Source of the DNA: Sporisorium sorghi
Taxonomy: Eukaryota; Basidiomycota; Ustilaginomycetes; Ustilaginales; Ustilaginaceae
DNA length: 64,000 nucleotides
NCBI GenBank assembly: GCA_023212695.1
Contig: JALCCG010000037.1
Coordinates: forward strand, 1 to 64,000
Reading direction: 5' to 3'
In this document: piece after piece, positions 1-7,553 of the stretch
How positions within the stretch are numbered: the first letter of the stretch is position 1
Layout: each line of letters starts with the position of its first letter
Position numbers and translations under genes: made by a program
The notes under the pieces: generated by a model
What the model was told of the DNA's origin: nothing
Databases searched by the model: none
Seen by the model: the letters and a program-made list of their open reading frames with translations, nothing else

Positions 1-2
1 AA

Positions 3-8
3 GGCTCG

Positions 9-44
<36 letters not shown>

Positions 45-78
45 CGTGTCGGCGGTTCGATTCCGTCCCGAGCCACCA
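3..78 (+). tRNA. tRNA-Phe (GAA)
   Basis: Complete cloverleaf of 76 bases. The acceptor stem GGCTCGG pairs with CCGAGCC, the anticodon loop CTGAAAA gives GAA, and CCA is encoded at the 3' end. First gene of an eleven-tRNA cluster cut by the window edge. Confidence 0.97.
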
Positions 79-99
79 TGTAATTTTATAATTGTGTAT

Positions 100-114
100 G
101 CCGGTGTAGCTCAA

Positions 115-146
<32 letters not shown>

Positions 147-175
147 TGGGGGTTCAAGTCCTCTCGCCGGCACCA
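100..175 (+). tRNA. tRNA-Thr (TGT)
   Basis: Acceptor GCCGGTG pairs with CGCCGGC apart from one wobble pair. Anticodon loop CTTGTAA gives TGT, and CCA is encoded. Confidence 0.97.
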
Positions 176-179
176 TTAT

Positions 180-264
180 GGAGGATTAGTGAAGTGGCTA
201 AACACGGCAGACTGTAAATCTGCTCTCTTCGAGTTCGGTGGTTCGAATCCATCATCCTCCACCA
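180..264 (+). tRNA. tRNA-Tyr (GTA)
   Basis: This is an 85-base class II tRNA with a long variable arm. Acceptor GGAGGAT pairs with ATCCTCC, the anticodon stem GCAGA/TCTGC closes the loop CTGTAAA (GTA), and CCA is encoded. Confidence 0.97.
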
Positions 265-270
265 GTTTTT

Positions 271-344
271 AGGGGCATAGTTTAAAGGTAGAACAACGGT
301 CTCCAAAACCGTTGGTGTGGGTTCAATTCCTGCTGCCCCTGCCA
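271..344 (+). tRNA. tRNA-Trp (CCA)
   Basis: Acceptor AGGGGCA pairs with TGCCCCT. Anticodon stem ACGGT/ACCGT closes the loop CTCCAAA, giving anticodon CCA. The 3' CCA is encoded. Confidence 0.97.
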
Positions 345-365
345 TTGAATACTTATAATGAACTT

Positions 366-441
366 GGCGATCGTGGCGAAGGGGTTAACGCACCGGATTG
401 TGGTTCCGGCATTCGTGGGTTCGAGACCCATCGGTCGCCCA
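366..441 (+). tRNA. tRNA-His (GTG), first copy, incomplete encoded CCA
   Basis: G-1 at 366 is followed by acceptor GCGATCG, which pairs with CGGTCGC. Loop TTGTGGT gives GTG. After the discriminator C only CA follows, then TTA, so one C of the 3' CCA is missing. Otherwise identical to the copy at 485. Confidence 0.93.
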
Positions 442-484
442 TTACTTCATTATGATTATTCTCTAGAAAAAACTATTACATTAT

Positions 485-561
485 GGCGATCGTGGCGAAG
501 GGGTTAACGCACCGGATTGTGGTTCCGGCATTCGTGGGTTCGAGACCCATCGGTCGCCCCA
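485..561 (+). tRNA. tRNA-His (GTG), second copy, CCA encoded
   Basis: Base-for-base repeat of the tRNA-His at 366, but with one more C near the end, so the discriminator C is followed by a full CCA. The two genes start 119 bases apart, which looks like a recent tandem duplication. Confidence 0.96.
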
Positions 562-579
562 TAGTTTTTTTAAAAATGT

Positions 580-654
580 TGGGGATTAGCCAAGCGGTAA
601 GGCAACGGACTTTGACTCCGTCATGCATAGGTTCGAATCCTATATCCCCAGCCA
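580..654 (+). tRNA. tRNA-Gln (TTG)
   Basis: Acceptor TGGGGAT pairs with ATCCCCA. Anticodon stem ACGGA/TCCGT closes the loop CTTTGAC (TTG). CCA is encoded. Confidence 0.97.
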
Positions 655-669
655 TTGATTTTTTAATAA

Positions 670-744
670 GCGGACGTGGCTCAGCGGTAGAGCATCGCCT
701 TGCCAAGGCGAGGGTCGCGGGTTCGATTCCCGTCGTCCGCTCCA
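670..744 (+). tRNA. tRNA-Gly (GCC)
   Basis: Acceptor GCGGACG pairs with CGTCCGC. Anticodon stem TCGCC/GGCGA closes the loop TTGCCAA (GCC). CCA is encoded. Confidence 0.97.
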
Positions 745-755
745 TTTTTGTTTCT

Positions 756-829
756 GGCGCCATAGCCAAGTGGTAAGGCACAGCTCTGCAAAAGCTTTAT
801 CCCCAGTTCGAATCTGGGTGGCGCCTCCA
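756..829 (+). tRNA. tRNA-Cys (GCA)
   Basis: Acceptor GGCGCCA pairs with TGGCGCC. Loop CTGCAAA gives GCA. The outermost anticodon-stem position is a C/T mismatch. CCA is encoded. Confidence 0.95.
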
Positions 830-841
830 TTACAAACTTAT

Positions 842-918
842 GTGCCCTTAGCTCAGCTGGATAGAGCGTTTGACTACGAATCAAAAGGTCAGGAGTTCGA
901 ATCTCTTAGGGCACGCCA
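842..918 (+). tRNA. tRNA-Arg (ACG)
   Basis: Acceptor GTGCCCT pairs with AGGGCAC. Anticodon stem TTTGA/TCAAA closes the loop CTACGAA (ACG, read as inosine after TadA editing). CCA is encoded. Confidence 0.96.
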
Positions 919-925
919 TCAGTAA

Positions 926-1008
926 GCCGGTGTGGCGGAATTGGCAGACGCGCGCGACTCAAAATCGTGAGGGAAACCGTGGGGGTTCGAGTCCCTTCAC
1001 CGGCATCA
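926..1008 (+). tRNA. tRNA-Leu (CAA), 3' TCA instead of CCA
   Basis: Class II tRNA with a long variable arm. Acceptor GCCGGTG pairs with CACCGGC. Anticodon stem CGCGA/TCGTG closes the loop CTCAAAA (CAA). The three bases after discriminator A1005 are TCA, so the mature CCA must be added or repaired by nucleotidyltransferase. Confidence 0.94.
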
Positions 1009-1011
1009 TCA

Positions 1012-1049
1012 AAAGGAATGCAGACTATAAACGTCTGCATTCCTTTTTT
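1012..1049 (+). terminator. Terminator of the tRNA cluster
   Basis: A 14-bp inverted repeat begins AAAGGAATGC, closes a short loop and runs into six Ts. It lies directly after tRNA-Leu and ends the tRNA operon. Confidence 0.93.
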
Positions 1050-1614
1050 CGTATTGATCTTTTGTTAGGTTAGTTACTCCACGCTAAGCCTCCGTTGCTT
1101 TTTATGATAGGGACTGATGTAATGCTCCTCAGTATGTAGGCAGCTCCTGAATTGCACCTAACTGCATGCCTTTAACGCCCCCTTTTTAATACACTATCGT
1201 ACTTCATTTTACGTGGTATTAATCCCCTCACTAATCCGGGACTCGTTTAATTCTAGTGCTTTCAATCATTCATACATTAATGAATATCTTGATTTTCTTA
1301 CAAGGCCTTTGTAAATCAGGACATATTACGCGACCCGCGGTATAGATCCTTTCTAAACCGACACTTTTAGCACTGCTCTAAGGTAATCAGACAGCAGTAG
1401 AGCTATGCTCTTGATGGTAATGATACATCCCATGGAATGAGCTGAGAGCAGATCTAGTGTAAGGGTTGGACGCAGGTCTGTAGGTGGCCCCGACTTAGGT
1501 CTAGGTTCAAAAACCGTCCGCAGGCCGTTTTAGTTCATCTTGAAATTACCTAGAATAGAGTCATAAGGTTGAACAAAAGAAACAACAATCAAATAACAGA
1601 AAGGCGGTGCATAA
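1050..1614. other. Intergenic stretch between the tRNA cluster and the lia/psp block
   Basis: About 560 bases without a convincing gene, RNA structure or strong hairpin. No clear sigma-A promoter or LiaR-type operator could be placed. The promoter of the stress block should lie in its last 100-200 bases. The RBS AGGCGGTG for the next gene is just before 1615. Confidence 0.5.
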
Positions 1615-1914
1615 ATGAGGAATTCAAAAGGAAATGGAATAAGTATCCTGTTGATTGGTTTAGGGATATTGGTTCTCCTGGGAATATTCGGTCCTCTGCT
1701 CGGATGGTTGTTCAGTCTTCTAATTCCAGTGCTGATGGTCGCTTTGGGATATTACGGGATCCGTAGAGGAAATACCTTAATCGGATGGATTATTCTCGGT
1801 ATCGGTGTGATCTGGTTGATGGGTAAACTGTCCTGGTTGATCGGTCCGATCTTTGGAATCATCTTAATCATCTACGGGGTGTCCAGATTGAAGAATGGCA
1901 GACCACGTTACTGA
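1615..1914 (+). CDS. LiaI-like small membrane protein
   Basis: A 99-residue, almost wholly hydrophobic protein with about four membrane segments separated by short basic turns such as GYYGIRRGN, and a basic tail. It resembles the LiaI/LiaF membrane-domain family, whose B. subtilis member anchors the PspA-like protein LiaH at the membrane. It is the first gene of the block and is followed 73 bases later by pspA. Start ATG with AGGCGGTG upstream. The family call rests on hydrophobic pattern and context, so it is moderate. Confidence 0.7.
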   Translation: MRNSKGNGISILLIGLGILVLLGIFGPLLGWLFSLLIPVLMVALGYYGIRRGNTLIGWIILGIGVIWLMGKLSWLIGPIFGIILIIYGVSRLKNGRPRY

Positions 1915-1987
1915 TATAACACAATAATGAATGGCAGGCATAAACAGCCAGATAATGATTGCGATAGAAGAGGAGGACTAAGCCAAT

Positions 1988-2665
1988 ATGAGTGTTTTCC
2001 GGCGGATAAGAGACATAACCGTTGCAACATTGAATGAAAAGCTTGAACAGAGCCAGGATCCGGTTCGTTTGATCGACCAGTTCCTTCATTCAACCAGACA
2101 GGACATTGCAGAAGCAGAGAAACTGCAGCAGCAATGCCAAGTACATTCCAGACAGCTGAAACAGCAGGTGGATCAAGCAGAAACCATGCGCTATAAACGT
2201 GAAGAGCAGGCATTGCTCGCACTGAAGGCCGGTGAAGATCATCTTGCCAAACTTGCATTGCAGGAAAAGCTGATCTATGAGGAAAAAATTGAGCAGTACC
2301 AAGGTCTGTTATCCTCAAGCCTGGAGTCGCTGAAAGAAATCGATGAACAGCTCGGCGAGCTGCGCATGGAATATCAGACGGTGTACAGCAAACGGCAATA
2401 TTACGTTGCCCGGGTCGAGACCCTTCGTCTTCAACAGAAAATGAATGAACGTACGGGATCCTACGGCGGCGGTCAAGATGTACCCAAGATGTTCAATCGC
2501 CTAGAAGATCGCATCAGTGATTGGGAATTGGAAGCCAGAAGCCTTCGCGATTTACGGCGCATGGGGCAAGAATACATGAATCAGGCTGGTGAATCGGTCT
2601 CCACTGTATTGGAAAAGGAACTTGCCCGCTTGAAGCAAAAGCTGAATAACAGCGGAAAGGAGTAA
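1988..2665 (+). CDS. pspA: PspA/IM30 family phage-shock protein, copy 1
   Basis: A 225-residue, strongly helical, charged protein of the PspA/IM30/LiaH family, which forms ring or rod oligomers on the inner membrane face and stabilises damaged membrane. The N-terminus MSVFRRIRDI is the expected amphipathic membrane-binding helix, and residues of about 25-215 are coiled coil. RBS GAGGAGGA precedes the ATG. The stop is two bases before pspC, indicating coupling. It differs clearly from the second PspA at 3170 and is not a recent duplicate. Confidence 0.92.
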   Translation: MSVFRRIRDITVATLNEKLEQSQDPVRLIDQFLHSTRQDIAEAEKLQQQCQVHSRQLKQQVDQAETMRYKREEQALLALKAGEDHLAKLALQEKLIYEEKIEQYQGLLSSSLESLKEIDEQLGELRMEYQTVYSKRQYYVARVETLRLQQKMNERTGSYGGGQDVPKMFNRLEDRISDWELEARSLRDLRRMGQEYMNQAGESVSTVLEKELARLKQKLNNSGKE

Positions 2666-2667
2666 AC

Positions 2668-3168
2668 ATGACTAGATTGTACCGTTCCACCCGCGACAAA
2701 ATGTTCACAGGGTTGATCGGCGGTATATCCGATTATTTCGGAGTCGAATCGACCCTACTCAGAATCATATTTGTAATCAGTATCTTTTTTACAGGCGGTA
2801 CAACGCTCTTAATATATCTGATTGCATCCCTAGTAGTTCCCAAAGAACCGTATTATCACGATCCGTACGGACCACCACGGGGAAGACAGGGCGGCGGATA
2901 TCGTTACAACGATAATCCAGGACCAGGTCCAGGCTACAATGGTTACAACGACGGTTATGGACGCCAAGGCTATCCTAATGAACATGGGATCTTTGGTCCG
3001 AAATATGACCGCTCTGGGCGTCCGGATGGAGGACATGGCGCAAGAAACAACGCGTCCCCGGATTCCGATCTGGATGCAATGATGAAGGATATCGAGAAGA
3101 AGGCAATGCAGAAAGAAATTGAAGAACTTAAGAAAAAACTTTCGGACTATGAGAAGGGAGATAAATAA
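2668..3168 (+). CDS. pspC: PspC domain protein with Gly/Tyr/Pro-rich linker
   Basis: A 166-residue protein. Residues 1-60 form a PspC domain: the opening [11 protein letters not shown], the motif GGISDYFG and a membrane span near 35-56. Next comes a Gly/Pro/Tyr/Asn-rich low-complexity stretch (about 63-110), then a charged C-terminal helix rich in Lys and Glu (about 125-166). PspC proteins sense or transmit membrane stress to PspA. It sits between two pspA genes with almost no spacing, so the three products are probably made together. RBS AAAGGAG. Confidence 0.9.
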   Translation: MTRLYRSTRDKMFTGLIGGISDYFGVESTLLRIIFVISIFFTGGTTLLIYLIASLVVPKEPYYHDPYGPPRGRQGGGYRYNDNPGPGPGYNGYNDGYGRQGYPNEHGIFGPKYDRSGRPDGGHGARNNASPDSDLDAMMKDIEKKAMQKEIEELKKKLSDYEKGDK

Positions 3169-3169
3169 C

Positions 3170-3856
3170 ATGGGAGTATTTAAAAGACTTAAAGATATGA
3201 CAAAGGCATCGGTGAATGAACTGCTGGATAAAGTAGAGGATCCGATCGTAATGTTGAATCAGTACCTGCGCGATATGGAGGCAGAAATTCATGAAGCAGA
3301 GGTAACGGTTGCGAAGCAAATGGCTAACGAGCGCCGCATGAAGCAGCGTGTGGATGAGGCAGTAAAAATGGCTGCACAACGCGAAGCACAAGCTGAATTG
3401 GCTCTGAAAAACGGTCAAGAAGAAGTGGCTCGCAAGCTGCTTGAAGAAAAAATTTATTTCGATCAAAAAGAAACCGAGTATGTGGAGCTGCACCTGCAAT
3501 CCGAGGCTCAAGCGAAAGAGCTTGTCGCTCAGCTGCATGAAATGAAAGACGAGTTCTACAAAATGCGTAACAAGCGCAATGAGCTCGTAGCCCGCGCTCA
3601 AATGGCTAAAGCGAAGAAACAGATGTCTCAAGTGAGCAGCCTGCACACGATTGAAAGCGGCAGTGCTTCGATGGGCTTCCACCGTATGGAGGAAAAAATT
3701 ATGCAGTTGGAAGCAGAAGCTGATGTGCTCCGTGCACCATACCGTCCTAACAATGCTGTATACACCAGCCCGGTGGATGCTGAGAAGCAGTTGAAGGTGG
3801 ATGAGCAGCTGCAAGCTTTGAAAAACAAAATGGGTAATTCCTCAAAGTCAGAGTAA
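3170..3856 (+). CDS. pspA: PspA/IM30 family phage-shock protein, copy 2
   Basis: A 228-residue coiled-coil protein opening [10 protein letters not shown], the classic PspA amphipathic helix, followed by the family pattern [10 protein letters not shown]. The start at 3170 was chosen because AAGGGAG lies seven to ten bases upstream; an in-frame ATG at 3119 falls inside pspC. It has the same fold and length as copy 1 but differs over most positions, so this is an old paralogue. Copy 2 looks closer to LiaH/PspA of Bacillus. Confidence 0.92.
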   Translation: MGVFKRLKDMTKASVNELLDKVEDPIVMLNQYLRDMEAEIHEAEVTVAKQMANERRMKQRVDEAVKMAAQREAQAELALKNGQEEVARKLLEEKIYFDQKETEYVELHLQSEAQAKELVAQLHEMKDEFYKMRNKRNELVARAQMAKAKKQMSQVSSLHTIESGSASMGFHRMEEKIMQLEAEADVLRAPYRPNNAVYTSPVDAEKQLKVDEQLQALKNKMGNSSKSE

Positions 3857-3953
3857 TTGCTTAACAAGTTAGCAAAATAAGTACAAACCATATTCGAAAT
3901 CCATGTTCATATGATATGCTATACGGTATGATAGTTGTCCGAATAGTACAGGT

Positions 3954-3994
3954 AAAGCCATACAGTGTGGAGTGTCACACTGATATGGCTTTTC
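3954..3994 (+). terminator. Hairpin between the psp genes and liaFSR
   Basis: Stem AAAGCCATA-CAGTGTG pairs with CACACTG and TATGGCTTT around a six-base loop, followed by a short T run. It probably terminates, perhaps only partly, the pspA transcript ahead of liaF. Confidence 0.75.
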
Positions 3995-4028
3995 CGAGCT
4001 TATATCTTGGTCATCAAGGAGGTGCGAC

Positions 4029-4673
4029 ATGGACAGAAACCGCTGGATTGCAGTTGGTTTAATGAGCTTGGGATTCATTATGCTTTTCGGCCGATGGTTT
4101 GGTTTCTTCACCATTGTCGCCCTGCTGCTCATGTTTGCAGGTGTCCTTCAGATCAGGGAAAGTCACGTGAAGAAGGGATACATTCTGCTCGGAGTAGGTG
4201 CCGTGATGCTGCTGCTGGAGCATCTCATGCTGATTATCGGCATCAGCTTGATTTCGCTAGGTATTTTTTATGGTAAGTCCAAACGGGCTCATACAACAAC
4301 AGGATACATTCAGAAGCAGAACTTTATGTCCAACTTTGATTGGGACCGTGCACCGTGGGTGATGCGAAGTCTGAGTGTGTGGCATGTGCTTGGAGAGGCG
4401 GATGTGGACCTATCGCTTGCGCTTCCTGAGGAACGCCAAACCGTCCTGATGTTCCACGGAATGCTGGGCGATATTGATCTGATGATTCCTGACTATTATG
4501 GGGTGGAGATCGAAGCATCGATACTGTTTGGCTCCATTCATATGGACGATCGGAAGGAAACCGGCATCCTCAATCGAGTTCGATATAAATCGCCTAATTA
4601 TGAGGCCAGTGAGTATAAGGTGAAATTCATTGTTTCTTATTTAGGCGGAGATTTGAATATAAGAATGACCTAA
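4029..4673 (+). CDS. liaF: LiaF-like inhibitor of the LiaRS system
   Basis: A 214-residue protein. Residues 1-90 hold about four membrane spans. The C-terminal half is the soluble beta-rich LiaF domain, with repeated Gly-Asp/Gly-Ser turns such as MLGDIDLMIP, ILFGSIHMDD and YLGGDLNIR. In B. subtilis LiaF keeps the LiaS kinase silent until cell-wall antibiotics act. It is followed by the kinase and regulator genes, which fixes the assignment. RBS AAGGAGGTG, ATG start. Confidence 0.88.
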   Translation: MDRNRWIAVGLMSLGFIMLFGRWFGFFTIVALLLMFAGVLQIRESHVKKGYILLGVGAVMLLLEHLMLIIGISLISLGIFYGKSKRAHTTTGYIQKQNFMSNFDWDRAPWVMRSLSVWHVLGEADVDLSLALPEERQTVLMFHGMLGDIDLMIPDYYGVEIEASILFGSIHMDDRKETGILNRVRYKSPNYEASEYKVKFIVSYLGGDLNIRMT

Positions 4674-4721
4674 TAAATGCAGAAGCATTGTCTTGTTTAA
4701 ACCATTCAGGAGGGTTGCCCC

Positions 4722-5795
4722 GTGGAAACAGAAAAGAAAGCAAATATGATTACCCGACATATGCGCGAGGGGACCCTTCTTGGATTGGTTGTCATGCTCG
4801 TTGTTCTTTATTTATTATATACATATGGTTATCTTAAGCCGTTTGATTCGTGGAAGAACCGGATCGAAGCCGGCATTACTCTGGTACTGCTGCCGATTGG
4901 ACTTGGAGCCATTTATGGATTCTTTCAAGGATATCGGGTAAAGCGCCGGGTCGATCTTGTAAGGGAAACATTGGTAAACTGGGAAAAAGGCAGCCTAACG
5001 GACGTAATGCCCGATATCGGTGAAGATGAAGTGGGCAGGCTAGGCGAGCAGCTGGTTAAGATCAGCAAACGCTGGGAGGATCAAGTATCTTCCCTGCAGC
5101 GACTGTCTACGAACAATGCGCAGCTTGCAGAGCAAGCCAGAGTCACGGCGATTGTAGAAGAGCGGCAGCGCCTGGCACGCGAGCTTCATGATGCGGTTTC
5201 TCAGCAGCTGTTTGCGATCTCGATGACCGCAACAGCCGTAGGAAGGACGCTGGATAAGGATTTTGACAAAGCACAGCGTCAGGTCGCGCTGATTGAGGAA
5301 ATGTCGGCCGTTGCACAGTCGGAGATGAGAGCACTGCTTCTTCATTTGCGGCCGGTCTATCTCGAAGGAAAAGCTCTTGAGCAAGGACTGAAGGATCTGA
5401 TCAAGGAACTGCGGATCAAAGTACCCATGGAAATTACGTTTGAGATGGACGATGACATACATTTGCTAAAAGGGATCGAGAATCATCTGTTCCGTATCGT
5501 TCAGGAGGCGATGTCGAATACACTTCGGCACTCCAAGGCGGAGAAGATGGATATCCGCATTCATCGTAAGCAGAATACCGTTCGGGTGATGCTGCGGGAC
5601 GACGGGATCGGATTCGAGTTGGATGACAAGAAACAAACTTCCTACGGTCTGTCCACGATGCAGGAACGGGTAACGGAGATCGGGGGCTCGGTACAATTCA
5701 TAACAGCACCAGGTAAAGGGACGCGAATTGAGATTGTTGTGCCGCTCATAAATGACGAACGTAAACGGGGGGATGGAGATGGAAACACCGATTAA
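4722..5795 (+). CDS. liaS: LiaS-type sensor histidine kinase
   Basis: A 357-residue kinase. It has two membrane helices (about 17-37 and 50-70) with only a short outside loop, a HAMP-like linker (about 75-125), and a HisKA_3 dimerisation helix with phospho-acceptor His near residue 156 in RELHDAVSQQ. The HATPase domain has an N box around NHLFRIVQEA, DDGIGFE and a GKGTRIEI tail. The tiny sensor loop is typical of intramembrane-sensing kinases that rely on LiaF. GTG start with AGGAGGG upstream. It overlaps liaR by about 17 bases. Confidence 0.92.
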   Translation: METEKKANMITRHMREGTLLGLVVMLVVLYLLYTYGYLKPFDSWKNRIEAGITLVLLPIGLGAIYGFFQGYRVKRRVDLVRETLVNWEKGSLTDVMPDIGEDEVGRLGEQLVKISKRWEDQVSSLQRLSTNNAQLAEQARVTAIVEERQRLARELHDAVSQQLFAISMTATAVGRTLDKDFDKAQRQVALIEEMSAVAQSEMRALLLHLRPVYLEGKALEQGLKDLIKELRIKVPMEITFEMDDDIHLLKGIENHLFRIVQEAMSNTLRHSKAEKMDIRIHRKQNTVRVMLRDDGIGFELDDKKQTSYGLSTMQERVTEIGGSVQFITAPGKGTRIEIVVPLINDERKRGDGDGNTD

Positions 5796-6423
5796 GGTGC
5801 TGCTGGTGGATGATCATGAGATGGTTCGGATCGGTTTGGCGGCCGTTCTGGGTACAGAGGATGGCATCGAGGTGGTTGGTGAAGCCGGCAGCGGCGAGGA
5901 AGGGATACGCTTAGCCCAGGAATATCATCCAGATGTGGTGCTCATGGACTTGGTGATGGACGGAATGGACGGGATCGAGACGACGCGTCAATTGATGAAT
6001 CAGTTCCCGAATCTTAAGGTTATTGTACTGACCAGCTATCTGGACGATGAGAAGATGTATCCGGTTATCGAAGCAGGCGCCTTCAGTTACTTGTTAAAGA
6101 CTTCCCGCGCTTCAGAAGTAGCCGATGCGATACGTGCAGCCGCACGGGGGCAGTCGGTACTCGAGTCGCAGGTGGCCTCCAAGATGATGAATCGCTTCCG
6201 GCATCCGCAAAATGAAGCACCGGCCCATAACGACCTCACGGATCGTGAGATGGAAGTGCTGCGATTGGTGGCCCAGGGCAAGTCGAATCAGGATATTGCT
6301 GATGATTTGATTATAGGCATCAAAACTGTGAAGTTTCATGTGACTAATATTTTGGGCAAGCTGGGTGTAGAAGATCGTACCCAGGCGGCCATATATGCAT
6401 ATAAGAACGGGTTGGCTGAGTAA
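5779..6423 (+). CDS. liaR: LiaR-type response regulator
   Basis: A NarL/LuxR-class regulator of 214 residues from this start. The receiver domain begins IKVLLVDDHEM, the phospho-acceptor Asp is near residue 57 in VLMDLVMDG, and the C-terminal helix-turn-helix runs from LTDREMEVLRL to the recognition helix KTVKFHV. In-frame starts also exist at 5752 and 5773. 5779 is preferred because GGGGGG lies six bases upstream. The overlap with liaS implies coupled translation. It probably controls the block starting at 1615. Confidence 0.92.
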   Translation: METPIKVLLVDDHEMVRIGLAAVLGTEDGIEVVGEAGSGEEGIRLAQEYHPDVVLMDLVMDGMDGIETTRQLMNQFPNLKVIVLTSYLDDEKMYPVIEAGAFSYLLKTSRASEVADAIRAAARGQSVLESQVASKMMNRFRHPQNEAPAHNDLTDREMEVLRLVAQGKSNQDIADDLIIGIKTVKFHVTNILGKLGVEDRTQAAIYAYKNGLAE

Positions 6424-6597
6424 GAACGGCCGGCTCTTTTTTTATAGAAATAGAATTTATTAGTTATCAACAGGCTGATGAATTTAATGGCGAGAGGCGG
6501 CGAGAGGCGCATTTTTCAAGTTGGGTGTATAAATCCGCTGTGACGAGGCTATCCTTTTAGTAGATTGATAGATTCGTACGGGGAGGCGTGGCTGACG

Positions 6598-7416
6598 ATG
6601 CGGAAGATGCAATTACAGATTATTGTGATGATGTTGTTGCTGTGTGGAGCGGCAGGTGTCATGGCGGGTTTTGCAGGAACAACGAAGGACAATATGGGCG
6701 TAACGGTTCCGCAAGCAAAAGCAGTCTCAACCTCGGCAGGATGGGAAGCAGCAGGTGTGGCAGCAAAAAGTGATCTGGAGCTCCTTGTCGATCTGGGGGA
6801 GGAACACATGGACCCTTCGGCTCTCTTAACGGTAAAAATTCAAGGAGAAATCATAAATACCGTATCTGCGGATCAAGCTAAGATGCTTGCGGATCAGTTA
6901 GCGGGAGCTATTGGGCTGTCAGAGGTCACTACGGCTCGACTTCATGGAAACGAAGTATTCCATGCTGAAGCGAAGGTTTCCGGTGTATCTGCGCAGCTGG
7001 ATTGGGCGCTCAGCGAGGAGGGTAGCAGTTACATCAGAGTGATGCTTATTGGAGAGGCAGCAGAGCAGACCACGGAGATGATGACGATGCAGCAGAACAT
7101 CCAGGATGAGATGAATCAGGCAGGCATTGCCAACACATGGAATGCGGCCATTCAGGGGTATGCATTGAAAACAAGGGGTGTCGAGGAGACGATGAATCAG
7201 GTAGAAGAATCCATATCCGCTGAACTTCCTATTCGCTCGGTTGAAGATTATGCGGATGACACAACTTTGAGTCGTTCATATGAGGCTCCTTCCTTGGATG
7301 CTTTCGTGATGAGTGGCAGCACACCCATTCATATGCAGATGGCGGTGCATGAAGATTCGGTGAAGAAAAGTAATAGAATAACGATCGGATTTCCCGTCAT
7401 TACAATAGAGTACTGA
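6598..7416 (+). CDS. ywmB: YwmB-like secreted or membrane-anchored protein
   Basis: A 272-residue protein with an N-terminal hydrophobic segment (about 6-25) that acts as a signal or anchor. The exported domain has the YwmB-family pattern, including the Trp-Asn region NTWNAAIQG near the middle and the C-terminal RITIGFPVITIEY. The family adopts a TATA-box-binding-protein-like fold and its role is unknown. The start was placed at 6598 because GGGGAGG lies about 11 bases upstream. The gene stands alone between liaR and zwf. Confidence 0.78.
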   Translation: MRKMQLQIIVMMLLLCGAAGVMAGFAGTTKDNMGVTVPQAKAVSTSAGWEAAGVAAKSDLELLVDLGEEHMDPSALLTVKIQGEIINTVSADQAKMLADQLAGAIGLSEVTTARLHGNEVFHAEAKVSGVSAQLDWALSEEGSSYIRVMLIGEAAEQTTEMMTMQQNIQDEMNQAGIANTWNAAIQGYALKTRGVEETMNQVEESISAELPIRSVEDYADDTTLSRSYEAPSLDAFVMSGSTPIHMQMAVHEDSVKKSNRITIGFPVITIEY

Positions 7417-7553
7417 AAATGATTTCTGAAACTCCGATGAAAAAATGTGGAATGAGATAGCATACTTTATATGAATATGCTAAAATGTCATCACATCGTG
7501 TTAAGTTCCGATGCATAAAAATACACTATAATTCATAGAAAGAATGAGGAGCC

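Noticed and set aside
154..1073. Short ORFs on both strands through the tRNA genes
   Set aside because: They are translations of tRNA sequence (repeating GIEP/RFEL-type patterns) and have no RBS or family support.
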